Positions 63,338 to 64,000 of a DNA stretch of 64,000 nucleotides are shown here, piece by piece (the first letter of the stretch is position 1; the number at the start of each line of letters is the position of its first letter). The notes under the pieces are model-generated. The model was not told the origin of the DNA and did no database searches. It worked only from the letters and a program-made list of their open reading frames with translations. Origin of the DNA: Chromobotia macracanthus. Its lineage: Eukaryota > Chordata > Actinopteri > Cypriniformes > Botiidae. The translations under genes and the position numbers were made by a program. The stretch lies in NCBI GenBank assembly GCA_036877525.1, contig JAZGTH010000001.1:9804001-9868000 (forward strand). Direction: 5' to 3'.

Positions 63338-64000
63338 CTGAAACAAAACAAAAGGCCAAAAGTCCATAAGTCTAAAAGCTTGTAACACTGTATCAGTCAT
63401 CAGCCGTGAGAAATGCATTGTGGATGCTCAAATTTAAACCATGCCTTGAAATGCCCTGTAAATAACTGTTTCATAATGCGTTCTACAGCTGCCAGAGGAG
63501 ATCATTTCTATAAATGATTCAGATGATGAACAATCTTATCTTGTTCAGCGATTTATTACTGAGACCATGTCATAAACTGTATGTACATCAGGTTCTCCAT
63601 GGCTGCTGTGAATTATGACACTGCTTCCTGTTTCTTATGCTGTTTATGGTACATTATGTGCAAAACAAGTTTCAATGCAAAACAAAATTCTTTGTACTAA
63701 AATGTGAGATATTATCAGATCATTATTCAGATTATAAAATAGCACATTTTCTAGTAAATTATAATTTAATATTATAATTTAGTTGGACAACTTCCTCAAA
63801 AACCTTTGTGCAAGGCTCTAAAGCATCCAGCTAAAGAATTATGAAAAAGCATTTAGTTGATCTTAACAGTTAGACAGGACTATATGTCAAGAGTTAGCAA
63901 ATTTTCAATTAAAAAAGGCCAGTTACATAGCTAGAAAACACCAAATGAAGGTGAAGAATGCAGAGTGAGACAGAAAGAATTAGAAAATAACAACTGAGCT
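63338..64000 (-). other. sgip1 intron sequence to the window edge
   Basis: The exon at 63313-63337 begins in phase 0, so at least one more coding exon lies upstream. I see no match to earlier SGIP1 sequence in these 660 bases, so they are probably intronic. Confidence 0.5.

Overview
This window is vertebrate nuclear DNA, almost certainly from a teleost fish. The genes are split into many exons with GT-AG introns. The DNA is AT-rich. The introns and intergenic gaps hold fish-type SINE fragments, small inverted-repeat transposons and long TG and TA microsatellites. Two gene contents point to fish: an insulin-like 5 gene beside dnai4 and sgip1, and an intact nucleoside hydrolase, a family missing from mammals. 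The SINE tails look ostariophysan-like, but I would not name a species. There are no CRISPR arrays, operons or prokaryotic genes. I built the gene models by hand: I chose splice sites by GT/AG rules, required every codon phase to join, and compared proteins with human families from memory.

Left part (about 2.1-26.7 kb): tmem131 on the + strand, with 40 coding exons from 2115 to 24131. Its first exon (signal peptide) lies off the left edge. It meets a 5-exon nucleoside hydrolase gene on the - strand tail to tail (25139-26669). The two predicted poly(A) signals lie only about 30 bp apart.

Middle (about 27-43.5 kb): bivm on the + strand (9 coding exons, 499 aa); pars2, mitochondrial prolyl-tRNA synthetase, on the - strand (2 coding exons, 477 aa); and dnai4 (wdr78), a ciliary dynein intermediate chain, on the + strand (17 exons, 790 aa). 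pars2 and dnai4 are head to head, with about 690 bp between their start codons.

Right part (45.6-64 kb): insl5 on the + strand (2 exons, 110 aa), then sgip1 on the - strand. Sixteen sgip1 exons (775 aa including the whole mu-homology domain) lie in the window; the 5' exons lie off the right edge. The order pars2 - dnai4 - insl5 - sgip1 matches the human 1p31-p32 neighbourhood, whereas tmem131 and bivm map to human 2q and 13q. The genes do not form one pathway. Their roles are secretion of collagen cargo (tmem131), nucleoside salvage, mitochondrial translation (pars2), ciliary motility (dnai4), peptide hormone signalling (insl5) and clathrin endocytosis (sgip1).

I found no clearly new multi-gene system. 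The observations most worth a second look are structural. A roughly 260-bp TG repeat runs straight into a tmem131 splice acceptor. An 87-nt perfect palindrome sits in another tmem131 intron. One tmem131 intron appears to be GC-AG. The nucleoside hydrolase has Tyr where the usual active-site His should be. An intron interrupts the pars2 coding region. bivm shows a conserved Cys/His arrangement that resembles a papain-fold peptidase.
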